Shown: positions 1-12,088, counted from the stretch's first letter. The stretch is DNA of 28,314 nucleotides from Circinella minor (GCA_016758965.1 JAEPRB010000349.1:1-28314); one strand, 5' to 3'. Notes: generated by a model not told the origin, from the letters alone. Program-made: numbers and translations.

Positions 1-137
1 ATAATTGTCATCTGTTTGATAATCCCCATTTCCATCCTCTCCGACTTCTTGCTCACCAACAACAGGTGGCATATCGCCATAATCAAAATCGATGTAATCG
101 CTGTCATCATAGTTGGTTACCAATGGATTCAATTATT
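1..137 (-). other. Acidic open frame antisense to the truncated kinase
   Basis: Read leftward, the frame starting after two TAA codons at about 137 stays open to the window edge and reads [15 protein letters not shown], then DYGDMPP and GEQEVGEDGNGD. It is acidic and uses balanced codons, unlike translated AT-rich DNA. It occupies the position where the kinase N-lobe should be coded. I do not recognise the protein. It may be part of an inserted element or mark an assembly join. Confidence 0.4.
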
Positions 138-2576
138 ACATCATCCTCATTTAGTTGATTTACATCAAGTATTACAAGATGCTTCAAATGTTTATTTTGT
201 TATGGAATATATGGAAGGAGGTGAATTATTTCAAATACTTTCTCAACGTGGAAAATTACCTGAAGATGAAGCAAGGCATTTATTTCGGCAATTGACAACT
301 GCATTAAATTGGTGTCATGCACATCACATTTGGTATTTTTTATTTTTTATTTATTATTATTTACTAAACACTCTATATAAACAAAGTCATTGATTTTAAT
401 ATATATTATATTATATTATATTATATTATATTATAAAAGTCATAGAGATTTAAAACCAGAAAATATCTTGCTGGACAAGGAACAAAAACATGTAAAACTT
501 GCAGATTTTGGTATGGCCACTATTCAATCCACTGATAATTTTCTTCAAACAAGTTGTGGGTAAGTTTATATATAACCAATCTATTATTTCTTTTCTTTTC
601 TTTTCTTTTCTTTTTTGATTTTTAATCATTTGATATATATTTATTATATATTTTCTTTTAGATCCCCCCATTATGCAAGTCCAGAAATAGTCAAGGTAAA
701 AAAAAAAAAAAGTTATTTTTCCCCCCCTTCTATTTTCAACCACATATTTGTTTTGATTATTTAACAAAACCTTTTATCTAATATTATCAAAACTCTCTCC
801 CCCCCCCTCCTCCAAAAAAAATGGCATCTTTTTTTTTTTTTTGACATATTTACTTTTTTAGGGTAAACATTATTATGGTCCAACAACTGATGTATGGTCT
901 TGTGGAGTTATTCTTTATGCCATGTTAACAGGTCATTTACCCTTTGATGATGATAATGTGAGTCGTTTATTATCAAAAATTAAATCGGGTAGATATATTC
1001 CTTTACCTTCTCATATATCAAGAGAAGCAAAAGATCTTATTAAAAATATGTTGGTGGTGGATCCATCCAAACGTATCACTGTAAGTTAAAAGAAAGAAAA
1101 AAAAAAGAGGGGGGGGGGGAAAGTAGGGCGGGTTTAAAGAGAATTATAATGTTTTCTTTTGAGAGGTGGGGGGGGAGGGTTATTAGGGATGATAGGAAAA
1201 AAGGCAACGGATTTTTTTTTATGATAACGAACGAAAAATAAGGAGAAAAAAAAAAAAAAGACTTTATTTTATTTATTTTTCCTTTTTTGTGATTTTTTTT
1301 TTTTGTGTGTGTAAAAAAGTGGGATATGAATGTAGGATTGATAACATATATATAAAAAAAAAAAGATGAATAATAAATAATCCCCCATTTTATATGATAG
1401 CTTGATGCTGTTCTGGCTCATCCTTGGTTGACAAATAAATCATTCTTAGGTTCCGACCTACGTTTTCCTGATAGTTTACCACTTTATTCAAAACCACATG
1501 ATCATCTCCTGCATGATCAACAAAATATAGATTTAAAACAACCAATCATTTCAAATTCAATGGATTTAGATGGTCGAATATGGGAAACTCTTAAAGTATT
1601 ATGGCGAGATTGTAGTCAAGAAGATTTGATATCTGCACTTCGAATGGATGGGTAAAAAAAAAACTTTATTTTTTTATGCATTCTATGTTAACAACTTGTT
1701 ATTAAAAACTTACTTTTTTTTATGATAGATCCAATGTACCCAAACTTACATGTCGATTATTACAACAACGTGCGTGGCGTCAGGAGAATGGTAATTGTTT
1801 TTGTTCAATTCTCCTAAAGATTATTGTTTTTATGAAAACCGAGAAATGACTAATATATATATATTCTCGGGGTTGTATATTTATAGGTCAAAACATAAAT
1901 AACATGACAGCAGCAAATCGTAATAACAGCAGCAATGTTATGCATTCGTCAACAACAACAACAACAACTTCTCCATTAAGTGAAGATAATGGATCTTCTA
2001 TTGCTCCAATGACACCTCCTTTAACTCCACAATGTAATCGACATTATCGACCCTATGAAGATTGTTGTAATAATTCAATGCGTGATTCTACAATAGATAC
2101 AATGAATCGAACAATGACAGATATACCCTCTACACCTAAAAGTATTCCTACTTTTGATTTAAATCTTTCATGGCATTCTGAAATTCATCCTGTTGAAGTA
2201 TTTAAAAAAAGATTCTTGTAAGTTTTTTTTTTTTTTTTTTTATATTTTAAAAGACCCATTTATTTGTATTTCTATGCTAACATAGTTTAATGATGAATAG
2301 TAATGAACATCAACAAGAAAAAAAACCTTCTCATCGACATACATTAAGTTTAGATAGAAGACCTATCATTTGTTCTAATTGTAATAATCAACGACAATCG
2401 AGTATGAGTAGTACAACAACAACAACAACAACAACATCTTCTTCTTCCTCCTCTTCATCCACAACAACAGAAGAAGATATATTAACAAATAAACCAGTAG
2501 ATCCAGTTTTAGTTCGATTTGCTCATGTTCAAACAACAACGATTGTAGGTGAATCGAATGCACAAGATCAATTAAA

Positions 2577-2607
<31 letters not shown>

Positions 2608-2681
2608 CAAAAACCTATTCATCTTACCCCATTTTATTCTTCTTCCTCTTCTTTATTATCATCCGCATTAAAAAAACAACC

Positions 2682-2718
<37 letters not shown>

Positions 2719-3500
2719 GAAAAATCCAATTGGTTTCATTCAACATGGCATTGGTGTCAAGATTTATTTATAAATCATCATTCAACGCATCGATATAAAC
2801 AAAACAAAGTATTTTCATTTGAAAGATTAGCAAAACATGAATGTGAAGCAGCAGGAAAATTACATCAACTTTTAGAAGAACATTTTAATGGGAAATTAAG
2901 TGGTCGAATTTATCCTACAGGTCAAATTGTTTGGAGTGGTTCTTTAATTTTTGGTAAAGTCTTTTTTACTCTTTTCAACCCTACTTTATCTTTCAATACC
3001 TTTCAATCCAGTCCAAAAAGTAAAATAAAAATAGTGTTAAAACTAACATTCTTTTTTATTTTTATAGAACAACAACAAAAACGAAATAATAATAGTCCTA
3101 TTACTGGTACTGGTACAAGTAATAATAATAATAATAATAATAATGATAATATACAAGAAAAAGAACAATCGATTCAATTTCTATGTCATATTAATCCAAC
3201 TTATTCAACTAAAACAATGGATGATCGAGTTAAAATTAATTTTGTTTTAATAGAAGGTAAAAAACTATTTTTATTATTCCTCCTCCCCCCCCCTCTCCTT
3301 CCCCCCCCTTCTTTACTTTCCCTCAACACACACACACATACACACATATATATACATGTATTAGAGATATTTAATAAATAGATGTATTTTTATTAGGTGA
3401 TTCTCAAGTAATGGAATCTGCTATTCGACAATTATTACAAATTTGGAATACTTATGAACGAGATGCTAAAACAGTAGCTGAAGCCAATGGCTGGTTATAA
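121..3500 (+). CDS. BRSK/SAD-GIN4-type Ser/Thr protein kinase, 5' truncated
   Basis: Ten exons by splice signals: <121-332, 440-559, 662-695, 862-1080, 1401-1651, 1729-1790, 1887-2217, 2286-2953, 3068-3256, 3397-3500, giving 729 residues from codon 121. The kinase C-lobe is intact: HRDLKPEN (about residue 72), DFG (93), and an activation loop [14 protein letters not shown] whose LQT threonine matches the LKB1-type site. A UBA-like helical block follows (about 249-300), then a Q/T/N-rich linker, then a C-terminal block (about 556-729) that aligns in my reading with the WF-to-KA1 autoinhibitory tail of animal BRSK kinases. The glycine loop and VAIK lysine are absent because the homologous frame stops near 121-133 without a convincing acceptor site. 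Family role: polarity and cell-cycle kinase downstream of LKB1-like kinases, inferred for this protein. The polyQ tracts are likely length-variable. Hsl1/Gin4-type is the alternative family label. Confidence 0.85.
1081..1400 (+). other. Long kinase intron with G-runs
   Basis: This 320-bp intron (donor GTAAGT, acceptor TGATAG) is the longest in the gene. It holds two runs of eight or more G, near 1110 and 1167, and several A or T homopolymers. The exon joint is in frame on both sides, so the G-runs are intronic. They could form quadruplex structures in the transcript, which is inference. Confidence 0.75.
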
Positions 3501-4113
3501 TCCCACCCCCCCCCTTTCTTATTATTATTATTTTTTTCTTTTTAATATAAGTATATTACGTATCACTTGAAGCCTTCTTTTTTATTATTATTACATATAA
3601 TTAATATTACTACAAATTATGATTTATTCTTTTCTTTTTTAATATACATATATATATATATTCTCTCTCTCTCTCTCTCTCATAACTCATAACACTTAAT
3701 ATACACTTTACATTTTACACTTTACATTTTACATATCTATATATACGTATATCCTTCTTTTTTTTTTTCGTGTAAAATTAGTTTTTTTTTTTTTTTTATA
3801 TGTTTATGCATCATCATTATCATATATATATATATATATACCATCATTATTACTAAATAATAATTTACAGTAGATGACATATAAAAAAAAAGATTTTTCT
3901 ATTTTATGTATCATCATTATATACATTACATATTTTTAATACAAAAAAAAAAAAAAATGTATATATATAGAATTTATTTCAATTTATACAAATTAAAGTT
4001 ACAAGGAGGAGTGCGTAAGAAGGGGGGGGGGAGAGGTGTGAAAAAAAGATTAGAGTGAGCTATACGTAAGTATAAAGTTTTTAAATGATTTAATAATACA
4101 TACGTATCTATAT
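3501..4113. repeat. Convergent intergenic space, low complexity
   Basis: The space lies between the 3' end of the kinase gene and the 3' end of the lyase gene. It contains TA runs (about 3645-3660 and 3824-3840), a TC dinucleotide run (3662-3680), poly-T and poly-A tracts, and a G9 run near 4022. Three TACGTA palindromes occur at 3744, 4063 and 4101. I see no gene. It probably carries the polyadenylation signals of both genes. Confidence 0.7.
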
Positions 4114-5700
4114 TTAAATCATCATAATCCAAGAAGATAATAATAATATAAAAGGATAACAATAAATTAATTGAATATTATTATTCTTTTTGTTATTGGA
4201 TGATGGATCCAAAGAAGATAAAAAAAACCAAGAAGTAGTAGTAGTAGCTTCACTTTTTTGAACCAAAAAACCTTCTTGTGCTTTATCAGAATGATCCCCT
4301 AAGTCACCCCAAGGCATAGTTAATCTTGTAATATTATAAGGTTGATTATGTACATTGGCTAAATGATTAGCTGAAGCCAAATAAGTATCATTTTTATAAA
4401 CAATATAAGCTTGTTCCAAAACTTGAACGAATAAAGCCGTTGCATCAAATCCAGCCATATTGTGAAATGGCCACAGGGTTTCATTAAAAGCATAAGGTAA
4501 TAAGAAATCCAAAGCGAGTTGAATACTTTTATGATCCATCGTTTCATATTCAAATAAATTAGGTGCATTCGGTATACGTGTTCCCATATGACCCAAAGTG
4601 AAATAAGCTTGAAGATTAAATATACAATAAAACCATGAATCAACACGGGCTGTTTCCATATATTGTTCTCCAGAAATTAATATTTGAGGTGCAATACGTG
4701 TTACCGATGCATTAGCAATGACTTGACGTGCTAATTCAGTCTTGTTTAAAAATAAATAAATAGATGTACGTTGAACATCATAAAAAGTACCATGGTTATT
4801 ATGAGCTTCCATTTCATGAATACCATTAGGGGATTGGGTTAACCAAATCATATATTTTGCAAACCAATAACGAAGATGAGCATTGATTTTTTGTTTCTTG
4901 TTTCTCTTTTGCCATATATCACTGTATTGTAAAATAGAAATAGAATCCAATAATTCATGCACCACATGAAAATCAATCACACCTTTGGCACGACCTGTCT
5001 TGTATCCACGTATTAAAGAAGCAAATTGTAAATGAGGATTCATACGAAAATTGGGATCCACAAACCATTCATAAACACGTTGTGTCGCTCGTTCAGCATA
5101 CGTTTCATTATCAAAATAATGATAGCCTAGAGATAAAAAATGGACATGACGAACCAATTCACGAAACATGGTATAATCGGGTACCTTGTCAATTTCAGGA
5201 TTCGTTCTACCATCTTGACGTATATAGGGCATACCATTGGGTTGTGATGTATTGGGCCAAAAATATCTTGCTAAAGACATATAATCATGTTTATCATTTC
5301 CACCTGGCACGGCAATGGTTTTATTAACCACACTAAAAATAGTATGATTGGTAACGTATCGATCAGCTTTCTTTTTTAAAAACCATAAAGCATGTTGTAA
5401 TCCACGATCATAATCATGCATATGTTGTTTATTGATACGTAATATATCTGGATCTATGGCAATAAATGGGAATGGCTCATTGGATATTGTATCGGGTGGA
5501 TCACTGGCTTTAGGTAATGGATATTCCCATCCTTCTAAATCAGATTTCATTAATGTCATACTTGTATCATCATCCAAGGATATATCCCCTTGAAGTTCTC
5601 CATCCTCTTCTTTTGTGTTGTTAATACTACTACTCTTGACACCATATAGAAGTATACATAGAATCCATAGAGACGTATAATAAACAAATAAATGTTTCAT
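4114..5700 (-). CDS. Secreted alginate/glucuronan-lyase-like protein (PF05426 type), probably GPI-anchored
   Basis: Single exon, 528 residues starting at MKHLFVYY. The frame is open further upstream, but that part is translated low-complexity DNA, and the chosen start is followed directly by a signal peptide (residues 1-20, ending near YGVKSS). Motifs of the alginate-lyase superfamily are visible: HDYMSLARYFWPN, a PYIRQDGRTNPE stretch, and NNHGTFYDVQ, which would supply active-site Asn and His. About ten N-x-S/T sequons fit a secreted glycoprotein. The C-terminus has a small-residue/Asn region followed by a hydrophobic tail ending in SSWIMMI, which looks like a GPI-attachment signal. Family enzymes cleave uronate polymers by beta-elimination. 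Mucoralean walls contain glucuronan, so self-wall remodelling is a reasonable inference, but the substrate is unknown. Confidence 0.88.
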   Translation of the reverse strand: MKHLFVYYTSLWILCILLYGVKSSSINNTKEEDGELQGDISLDDDTSMTLMKSDLEGWEYPLPKASDPPDTISNEPFPFIAIDPDILRINKQHMHDYDRGLQHALWFLKKKADRYVTNHTIFSVVNKTIAVPGGNDKHDYMSLARYFWPNTSQPNGMPYIRQDGRTNPEIDKVPDYTMFRELVRHVHFLSLGYHYFDNETYAERATQRVYEWFVDPNFRMNPHLQFASLIRGYKTGRAKGVIDFHVVHELLDSISILQYSDIWQKRNKKQKINAHLRYWFAKYMIWLTQSPNGIHEMEAHNNHGTFYDVQRTSIYLFLNKTELARQVIANASVTRIAPQILISGEQYMETARVDSWFYCIFNLQAYFTLGHMGTRIPNAPNLFEYETMDHKSIQLALDFLLPYAFNETLWPFHNMAGFDATALFVQVLEQAYIVYKNDTYLASANHLANVHNQPYNITRLTMPWGDLGDHSDKAQEGFLVQKSEATTTTSWFFLSSLDPSSNNKKNNNIQLIYCYPFILLLSSWIMMI

Positions 5701-6052
5701 TTTGGTTTGTTTTCTTGAAAAATAATAATAAAAATAATAAAAAAATAAACAAATATCTTTTTTTAATACAGAAACATAAACAAAAAAAAAAAAAAAAATA
5801 TTATTATTACTGTTATATATCATTCATTCATATCTCTGAATAATATAAAATTATTCACCGAGTTGGAAAAAAAAAAAAAAAAAAAAAAAAAACCCCATGT
5901 TTCAAAACAAGATGGTATCCATTATTATTATTATTATTATTATTATTTTGCTTCTTTTTTTCTGAATTGGTATATCAATTATAATTGTACTATATGAACA
6001 AAAGAAAGCACCCGGAGGGGATTATAGGGAAACTTGGGAATCACTATTGTAT
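5701..6052. repeat. Intergenic space with poly-A and ATT repeat
   Basis: The space separates the lyase start from the 3' end of the SMCR8-like gene; both genes read leftward. It contains an A26 run (5867-5892) and an ATT triplet array (about 5919-5945). It must hold the lyase promoter, but I cannot single out a convincing TATA element among the AT runs. No gene seen. Confidence 0.6.
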
Positions 6053-9000
6053 TTACAGAATAGAATTGGAAATATACTAAAAAAAAAGCATGGTTACTAT
6101 TTTTAATTGTTCCTACAAATGCATTACTTTTCATAATAAGAATAAGAATAAAAAACTTACTATCACAATATTTTGATCATCACCATGAATATTTAATTTT
6201 TGTTCCAAGAACCTTCTTCCACGACGTTCATTCAATGTCATACCATCTGTTGTACTACTTTCATCATCCGATTCTTCATCTTCTGATTTTATTTGTTGTT
6301 GTTGTTGTTGAAGATGATGTGCTTCAAAAAAAGAAGAAGAGGAAGAAGATCGTGTTAAATCTTTTGTTACTGTTACTGATGATGAAGATGATATGGGTGG
6401 TAATAGAACTTTAGTATCCGTATCAGTTATTGTTGTTGTTGTTGGTGCAGTCATATCATTCGTTACTGTATTAAATGATTCATTGGATTGATTATGATTA
6501 TTATCTTCTCGTTCTTCTATTCGTCGTAAATAACTCATGATACGTCGTACACTCCATTTCTTTCCAAGTCCACTTCCTTCAGAAGAAGAGGAATCCCAAT
6601 AATCACTATTTTTTCTATTATTGTTATTGTTATTAAAATCTTGTTTCATCATGGTAGTAAATGATGAGGATGAGGACGATGAAAAATGTTTTGTTTCAAG
6701 GGTATTGTACATGTGATGATATACATATGCTTTTAAAGCCATTGACATAAAAATAGTTTGTAAATAAGCAAAGAGAGATCCATCTGACTAATAATAATAA
6801 AAAAAAAATTGCAATGTAAATGAATTGGATTATATCCACTGTACCCCTCCTCCCTCTCCCCCCCCTTTTTTTTTTTTAAAAAAAAAAAAAAAACTTACAG
6901 TAAAATATTTTAAACGATCCATAATTTGATTAATCCAATAACCATCCAAATAAAGTGGACTTGTAATAAGATTAGGATGTTGTTCATTAGATATATCCAA
7001 ACAACTGATATCCAATTTATAAATACTTGTATCCATTTTATTTTTAGCTATACCCACTAATTTAATGGAATCCAATTCAACATCGGTTAATATTAATGAT
7101 TTATCTTTATGATTTTCTTCAAACCATTCATGAATTAATTCATTCTTATTCTCTTGTTGTTTTATTTTAGGTTGACTTGGAATAAATATAGAAAGTGATC
7201 GAATCGTATTTTTAACACGTCTAAAATTTTTTTTTTTTTTAATAAGAGAGAGTTTATTAGTCATCCACAAAGCCAAATAGTACATAGTACATAGAATTTT
7301 TTAAAAAAAAGAACTCCAGAACTTACTGTTTACTAGATTCATCACTCATGACAACAACAGGTCGACCTGTCAAAAGAGCAAATATCAAATGAGGTAATGT
7401 ATCACCTAATTTTTCAAGTGTTTCAATATGATACCTATCCAAACTTTGAATATCATCATGATGCCAAAGTATAGTATGAATTTGATGAATAGGTAAATTT
7501 TCTTCTTCTTTTTCATTTTCATCCATAGTATCACCCTGATTTATATTATTATTATTATTATAATCCATCATAGGTCCTGTTAATTCTTGTTGTTGTTGTT
7601 GTTGCGTTGTTATAATAGAATGAGGTATCAATGATTGTTTTCTAGGGGATGGATTTTTCATATTTGTTATAAATGTTCCACCGATTAAAAGAACACCGGA
7701 AGGGGGTTGTAAATACATTTCTTCATCTTCAATTAAATCCAATATTTCACTACTAAATCCAAAATCATGCGTCATTTCTGTCATACTTTTAATTGCTTCG
7801 GAATACATATCTTCATTCATTGTATTTGCAAAAAATCTTGATTTTAATTCACTATGATTATTATTTTCATTGAGAAAGGTAGTTCGTGATGGTTCAATCG
7901 TGGATACGAATGGTATAACAGTGGTTGGTAAATGGTTGATTCGTTTGGTTGTTGTTGTTGTTGTTGTTGTTGTCTTACAATGATGTTGTTTAGGTTCTTG
8001 ACATAATTGTGCGAGTGATCTTAATTTACGTTCAAAATGAGATACTGGATGTAATGTATCTACAAACTTGGGCTATCCAAAAAAAAAAATAAAAAATAAA
8101 AAACGATTAAGATTTCATTAAAAATTTATAATAACTATATAATAATTTACCTCATAATCACTTTCAGGTTCTTCAAATAAATTTTGATCCTCATGACTTT
8201 GAGGTATTAAAGCTAATAATGGAAATACCAATGAGGATGATTCATTCCCTTCTTGTTGTCTCATTGTATTATCATTGGCTATTTCAGGTAATGAAACACT
8301 TGTAGGTGTCACTGGTGTTGTTGTTGTTGTTGTTGTTAAAAATCCATCAGATGTTTTTCTTGAAGATCCTGTCCTTGTTGTTGTTGTTGTTGAACTATAA
8401 TAATCTGATAATAATTCATTGGTAGATTCATGTACCAATTGAATTAGATAAGATTCAACAGAATCAATCATTAATCTGGTGACAGTAATAGCTTGTTCCA
8501 TCGCTTCTACTGAAATATGACATTGTTGTTTTTCTTCATTATCCGATAAAACTCTTTTTTGTGTGTATTCTAAATCCATCAATCGATATTTTAAATCCAT
8601 TGCAAAATTTGAAAAATTCCCTTTTTTCATTAATCGTGAAACCTTTTTTTTTTAAAAAAAAAAACTATTAATGACTTTGTAATCTATAAGGTAAAGAAGA
8701 AGAAGAGAGAGAGAGAAAGAATTATACCTCATTAAATCGTTCAATAAAATCTTCAAAACGCCAAACAATCTTTTCTGGATCACATGTAATATATGAGAGT
8801 GCCACTGGATGAACATAACCACGTGCATTAATATCAAATAATGCCAGATGATGAGTCTTTTTTTTTTTTTTTTACATGGATATATATATACATAAAGAGT
8901 AAATAATCCAATCATTGACTTGTTATAGGACCACGTATACATTATATATATATATATATATAAAAAGAAGAAAGGTGGGGATAATAAATACTTACAAAAG

Positions 9001-9488
9001 CAAAAAATTGATTTTCAGTATCTGTTGTATAAACTTGAGTATCATCTGGAATCGAAAACATATTTGTTGTATCAAGATCAGGATGTCTATTATTTAATAA
9101 TCAGATGAATATTTTGATATATACACATATCACACATATATAAAAGAGAAGAAATTTTTTTTTTTTACTCAAACTGTTCAGATGTTTGATCTACTGATAC
9201 AATTCTTAATACAAAAGCATTAAAATCGAATTGTTCTAATCCAAGCTTATGTAATGATTCTTTACTTTGTTCAGGGTCTTTTAAATCGAAATAGATATGT
9301 TCTGAAACAACAGCTAAAGGTAAAGGTCCTTCTAATTCGGAAAATTCACTAATTAAAATGAAATCTTGAGGTAATGGGGATGGTAATAAAGGGGTTGATG
9401 CATTGGAAGAAAAAGCCGTTTCATTACATTCTTGTTGTTTTTGTTGGATCGATCGTTGGTTTTTATTATTACTATTTTCACACACCAT
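6053..9488 (-). CDS. SMCR8/folliculin-type longin-DENN protein
   Basis: Eight exons: 9488-9169, 9086-8996, 8856-8728, 8642-8151, 8072-7327, 7220-6899, 6787-6161, 6076-6053; 916 residues, close to animal SMCR8. The longin block opens with DFILISEFSELEGPLPL, continues with FVLRIVSVDQ, and contains FDINARGYVHP, whose Arg149 sits where the catalytic arginine finger of SMCR8 (R147) and FLCN (R164) lies. Next come a KKGNFSNFAMDLKYRLMDLEYT helix, a low-complexity insert, LLTGRPVVVMSDE (DENN core), KLVGIAK/TSIYKLDI, and a C-terminal helical part. Animal SMCR8 works with C9orf72 as a GAP complex in autophagy and lysosome signalling; a similar role here is inferred. The last exon is short and least certain: an alternative acceptor near 6113 would give another C-terminus. 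Confidence 0.87.
8857..8995 (-). other. SMCR8-like intron 2 with poly-A directly before the acceptor
   Basis: This 139-bp intron carries a TA dinucleotide run (about 8942-8961). In the sense strand it ends with a run of about 17 A before the acceptor AG, where a pyrimidine tract is normally expected. Frame and homology (AF then THHLALFD) support the junction. Confidence 0.6.
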
Positions 9489-10216
9489 GTTTTAGTTTCT
9501 TTTTATATATATAAAAAGCGCATTCCAAAAAAAAATTTAATCTTACAATAGATCGTCTTTTGTTTTTTCGACCATGTGAGAATAAAAGTTTTTAAATTAA
9601 AAAAAGAAGAAAAGAGAGACAAGAGAGAAAGACAAGAGAGAAAGGCATACACACACACAAACACACAAACACACTATACACAGCACACACACTATAACAA
9701 CAGCAACAAAAAAAATAAAAAGGAAAAGAGGAAAAGAACCCGTCCCCTCTCCCCCCCACCCCCCCCAAAAAAAAATAGTTTGTACCACGCTTTTTTTTTT
9801 TTTTATAAAAAAGTGATTTATTTGTTTGGATTTGTTTTTAATGCAGAATGAAGTCAAAGGGTCAGGTGTGTGAAAGCCCTTTAGCTCGGAATTTTGCTTG
9901 GCGATCTCTTTATTATTTTAGGTGTTTTTCCTGGGAGAAGCCCCCTTTGCTATTTTTTTGTAGTTTGGATTTTAAATAGACAACTTTATTATTCAACATT
10001 ACATCTTTTAATCTCATCAAAGAGTCAAATAAAATTCTTATCTAATCATAAAGATAAGACCTATTTAAATAGGATGGATGGATGAAAAAACTCAAACTTT
10101 TACCAAAGTATGATCAACATATAATACTCTCTATTATAAAATGTTTAAACTTTATTATTATTATTATTATTCTATACGTCTCTCATTATTATTTAAGTTA
10201 TTTGTTTTCACTTTTT
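9489..10216. repeat. Intergenic space with CA microsatellite and C-runs
   Basis: The space lies between the start of the SMCR8-like gene and the 3' end of SDR1, both leftward. It contains an imperfect CA repeat (about 9648-9692), purine-rich A/G DNA (9598-9645), C-runs near 9749-9766, and a less repetitive stretch at about 9840-10090 in which I recognise no coding or RNA gene. The TATATATA run at about 9504-9511 lies only some 20 bp from the SMCR8-like start, too close for a typical TATA box. Confidence 0.55.
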
Positions 10217-11951
10217 TTAAGCTGATGACAAGGATGATGAATTTTCATATTTTTCCAATGATTTGTTTAATAAACCCTTGTAAAAATTAATAGTATCCCC
10301 TGCTTTACTCATATACATATCAATCAATTCAGGTGTAACATTTTCAGCTATAAAATAAATAATTAGTCATTCATTTATATTTCCTTCCCCCTCCCCTCTT
10401 TCAACTCTCTATTTCCATTCAGTTGAATATATATATATATATATAGACTTACGAATTTGTTCAGGACGAGGATGAGGACGAATAACATCACCTGGTAAAG
10501 CTAAAAGTGTTTCACCTATAAAATCATTATAATAATAATAATAATAAATGTTAAGTAAAAAAAAAAAACAAAAAAAAAAAAAATGAAAGAACAAGAAAAG
10601 AATCAATTTTACCTTTAAGTGATTCATCTTCAATACATTTTAAAACAGCTTTAACAACAGTATTAATATTTGTCATTGGAAAAACAGCACCAAATTCATA
10701 TAATGGAGTACCCATCATTTCATGAGCAATAGTAGATGGGAAATTAGTATTCACACCCCCTGGACACTATTAGTAGATTATTAAAAAGGTTTTAGTAAAC
10801 AAAAAAAAAACCCCCAAGGATATATATATATATATATATATATGAGTCACTTACTACTGAATTAACACGAATATTAGCAATATGAGGTAAAAGATCAAAA
10901 GATCGTGTCCAACCAATAACAGCATGTTTGGAAGCACAATAAGCTGCATAATCTCTATATATATGATACGTATATATAAAGTTCAGATATTTCATTATGT
11001 AGATGTATAAATAAGTACGTAGTTACGTACATATAAAATACTATTTAAACTTACAAATCTGCATTAAAAGATCCCATGGATCCCATAGAGACAATTACAC
11101 CACCACCTCTTTTAGTAAGATGTAAAATAGCTACTTTGGTGCCTACGTATAATTCAATATATATATATATATAAATTTGGATTGGGAACTTTTGAATATA
11201 TAATCCAACTTCCCCCCCTCTCTTCGCAACCACTCATTCAACATCATTTCACATTATTACATACCTTTAATAACACCCATAACATTGACATCCATCATAA
11301 ATTCATCTGCTTCATCTGATTAAAAAAAAAAAAGAAGGTTATTTAAATAATGTTTCGTTGAAATAGATATAAACATAAGATAAAATATATTGAATTTACC
11401 ATCTAAATCCTTGAAAGCCGATGCAAATCCACCTTTACCAGTACCAGCGTTAAGAAATGCAATCTAATATCATCAATTTTTTTTTTAATTATTCCCAATA
11501 TATATATATATATAAATATAATATTAACAAAATAAAAAGAAACAATATAAAATTTACATCAACACCACCAAATTCTTTTTCTGCACGTTGAAATAAAGCA
11601 ATATAATCTTTATATTTAATGACATTGGTCTTTTGAAAAATAGCAACATGAGATCCAATTCTATATAAAATTATAGATAATGGATTAAATAAAAAGAGTA
11701 TATAGAGGCGTATTAGCTTTTTTTTTTTGTTTACGTACGTAGATAAGCATTTCTAATTGTATTCAAAAGAAACTTAACTTGTCATTGATTTCTTTAACAG
11801 CTTCTTCACCTGATTTTTCTGAAATATCACCAATTACTATTTTAACACCTCGTTCAGAAAGTGCCATAGCAGTTGCTTTTCCAATACCAGAACCACCCCC
11901 TGTAATAACAGCCACTTTTCCAGAAAAATTATTAATTTGTTGTACAGTCAT
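10217..11951 (-). CDS. Short-chain dehydrogenase/reductase SDR1 (HPGD-like)
   Basis: Nine exons: 11951-11779, 11660-11558, 11463-11400, 11315-11265, 11142-11055, 10954-10855, 10766-10613, 10515-10453, 10347-10217; 308 residues. It is a classical SDR: TGGGSGIG cofactor loop (17-24), Asp42 after strand 2 (favours NAD over NADP), LNAG, catalytic Ser152, Tyr165 and Lys169 (YCASK), and a CPGG motif. YCASKHAVIGWTRS and IEDESLKG resemble 15-hydroxyprostaglandin dehydrogenase-type enzymes. It probably oxidises a secondary alcohol with NAD+; the substrate is unknown. Exon sizes and intron phases match SDR2 except in exons 7 and 9. No targeting signal is evident, so a cytosolic location is inferred. 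The start is the only Met before the Rossmann fold. Confidence 0.92.
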
Positions 11952-12088
11952 TTTATATATAAAAAAAAAGTGTTGTTAGTAGTAGAGAAAGAAGAAAGAT
12001 TTTATAATTGCATACATACAAAATAGAACATTTTATAGGTACGTAAACATTAGAGTAACCCTTTTTTTTTTTTTTCTTTAACATGTTT

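Noticed and set aside
5082..5327. Rightward open frame inside the lyase gene
   Set aside because: It is antisense to conserved alginate-lyase motifs and has no independent features.
6113..6160. Alternative last intron of the SMCR8-like gene ending at 6113
   Set aside because: It would be only 48 bp, shorter than all other introns seen here; the 84-bp alternative ending at 6077 fits better, though this is not certain.
9576..9857. Overlapping open frames on both strands
   Set aside because: They are translations of CA, purine and C-run low-complexity DNA with no coding signal.
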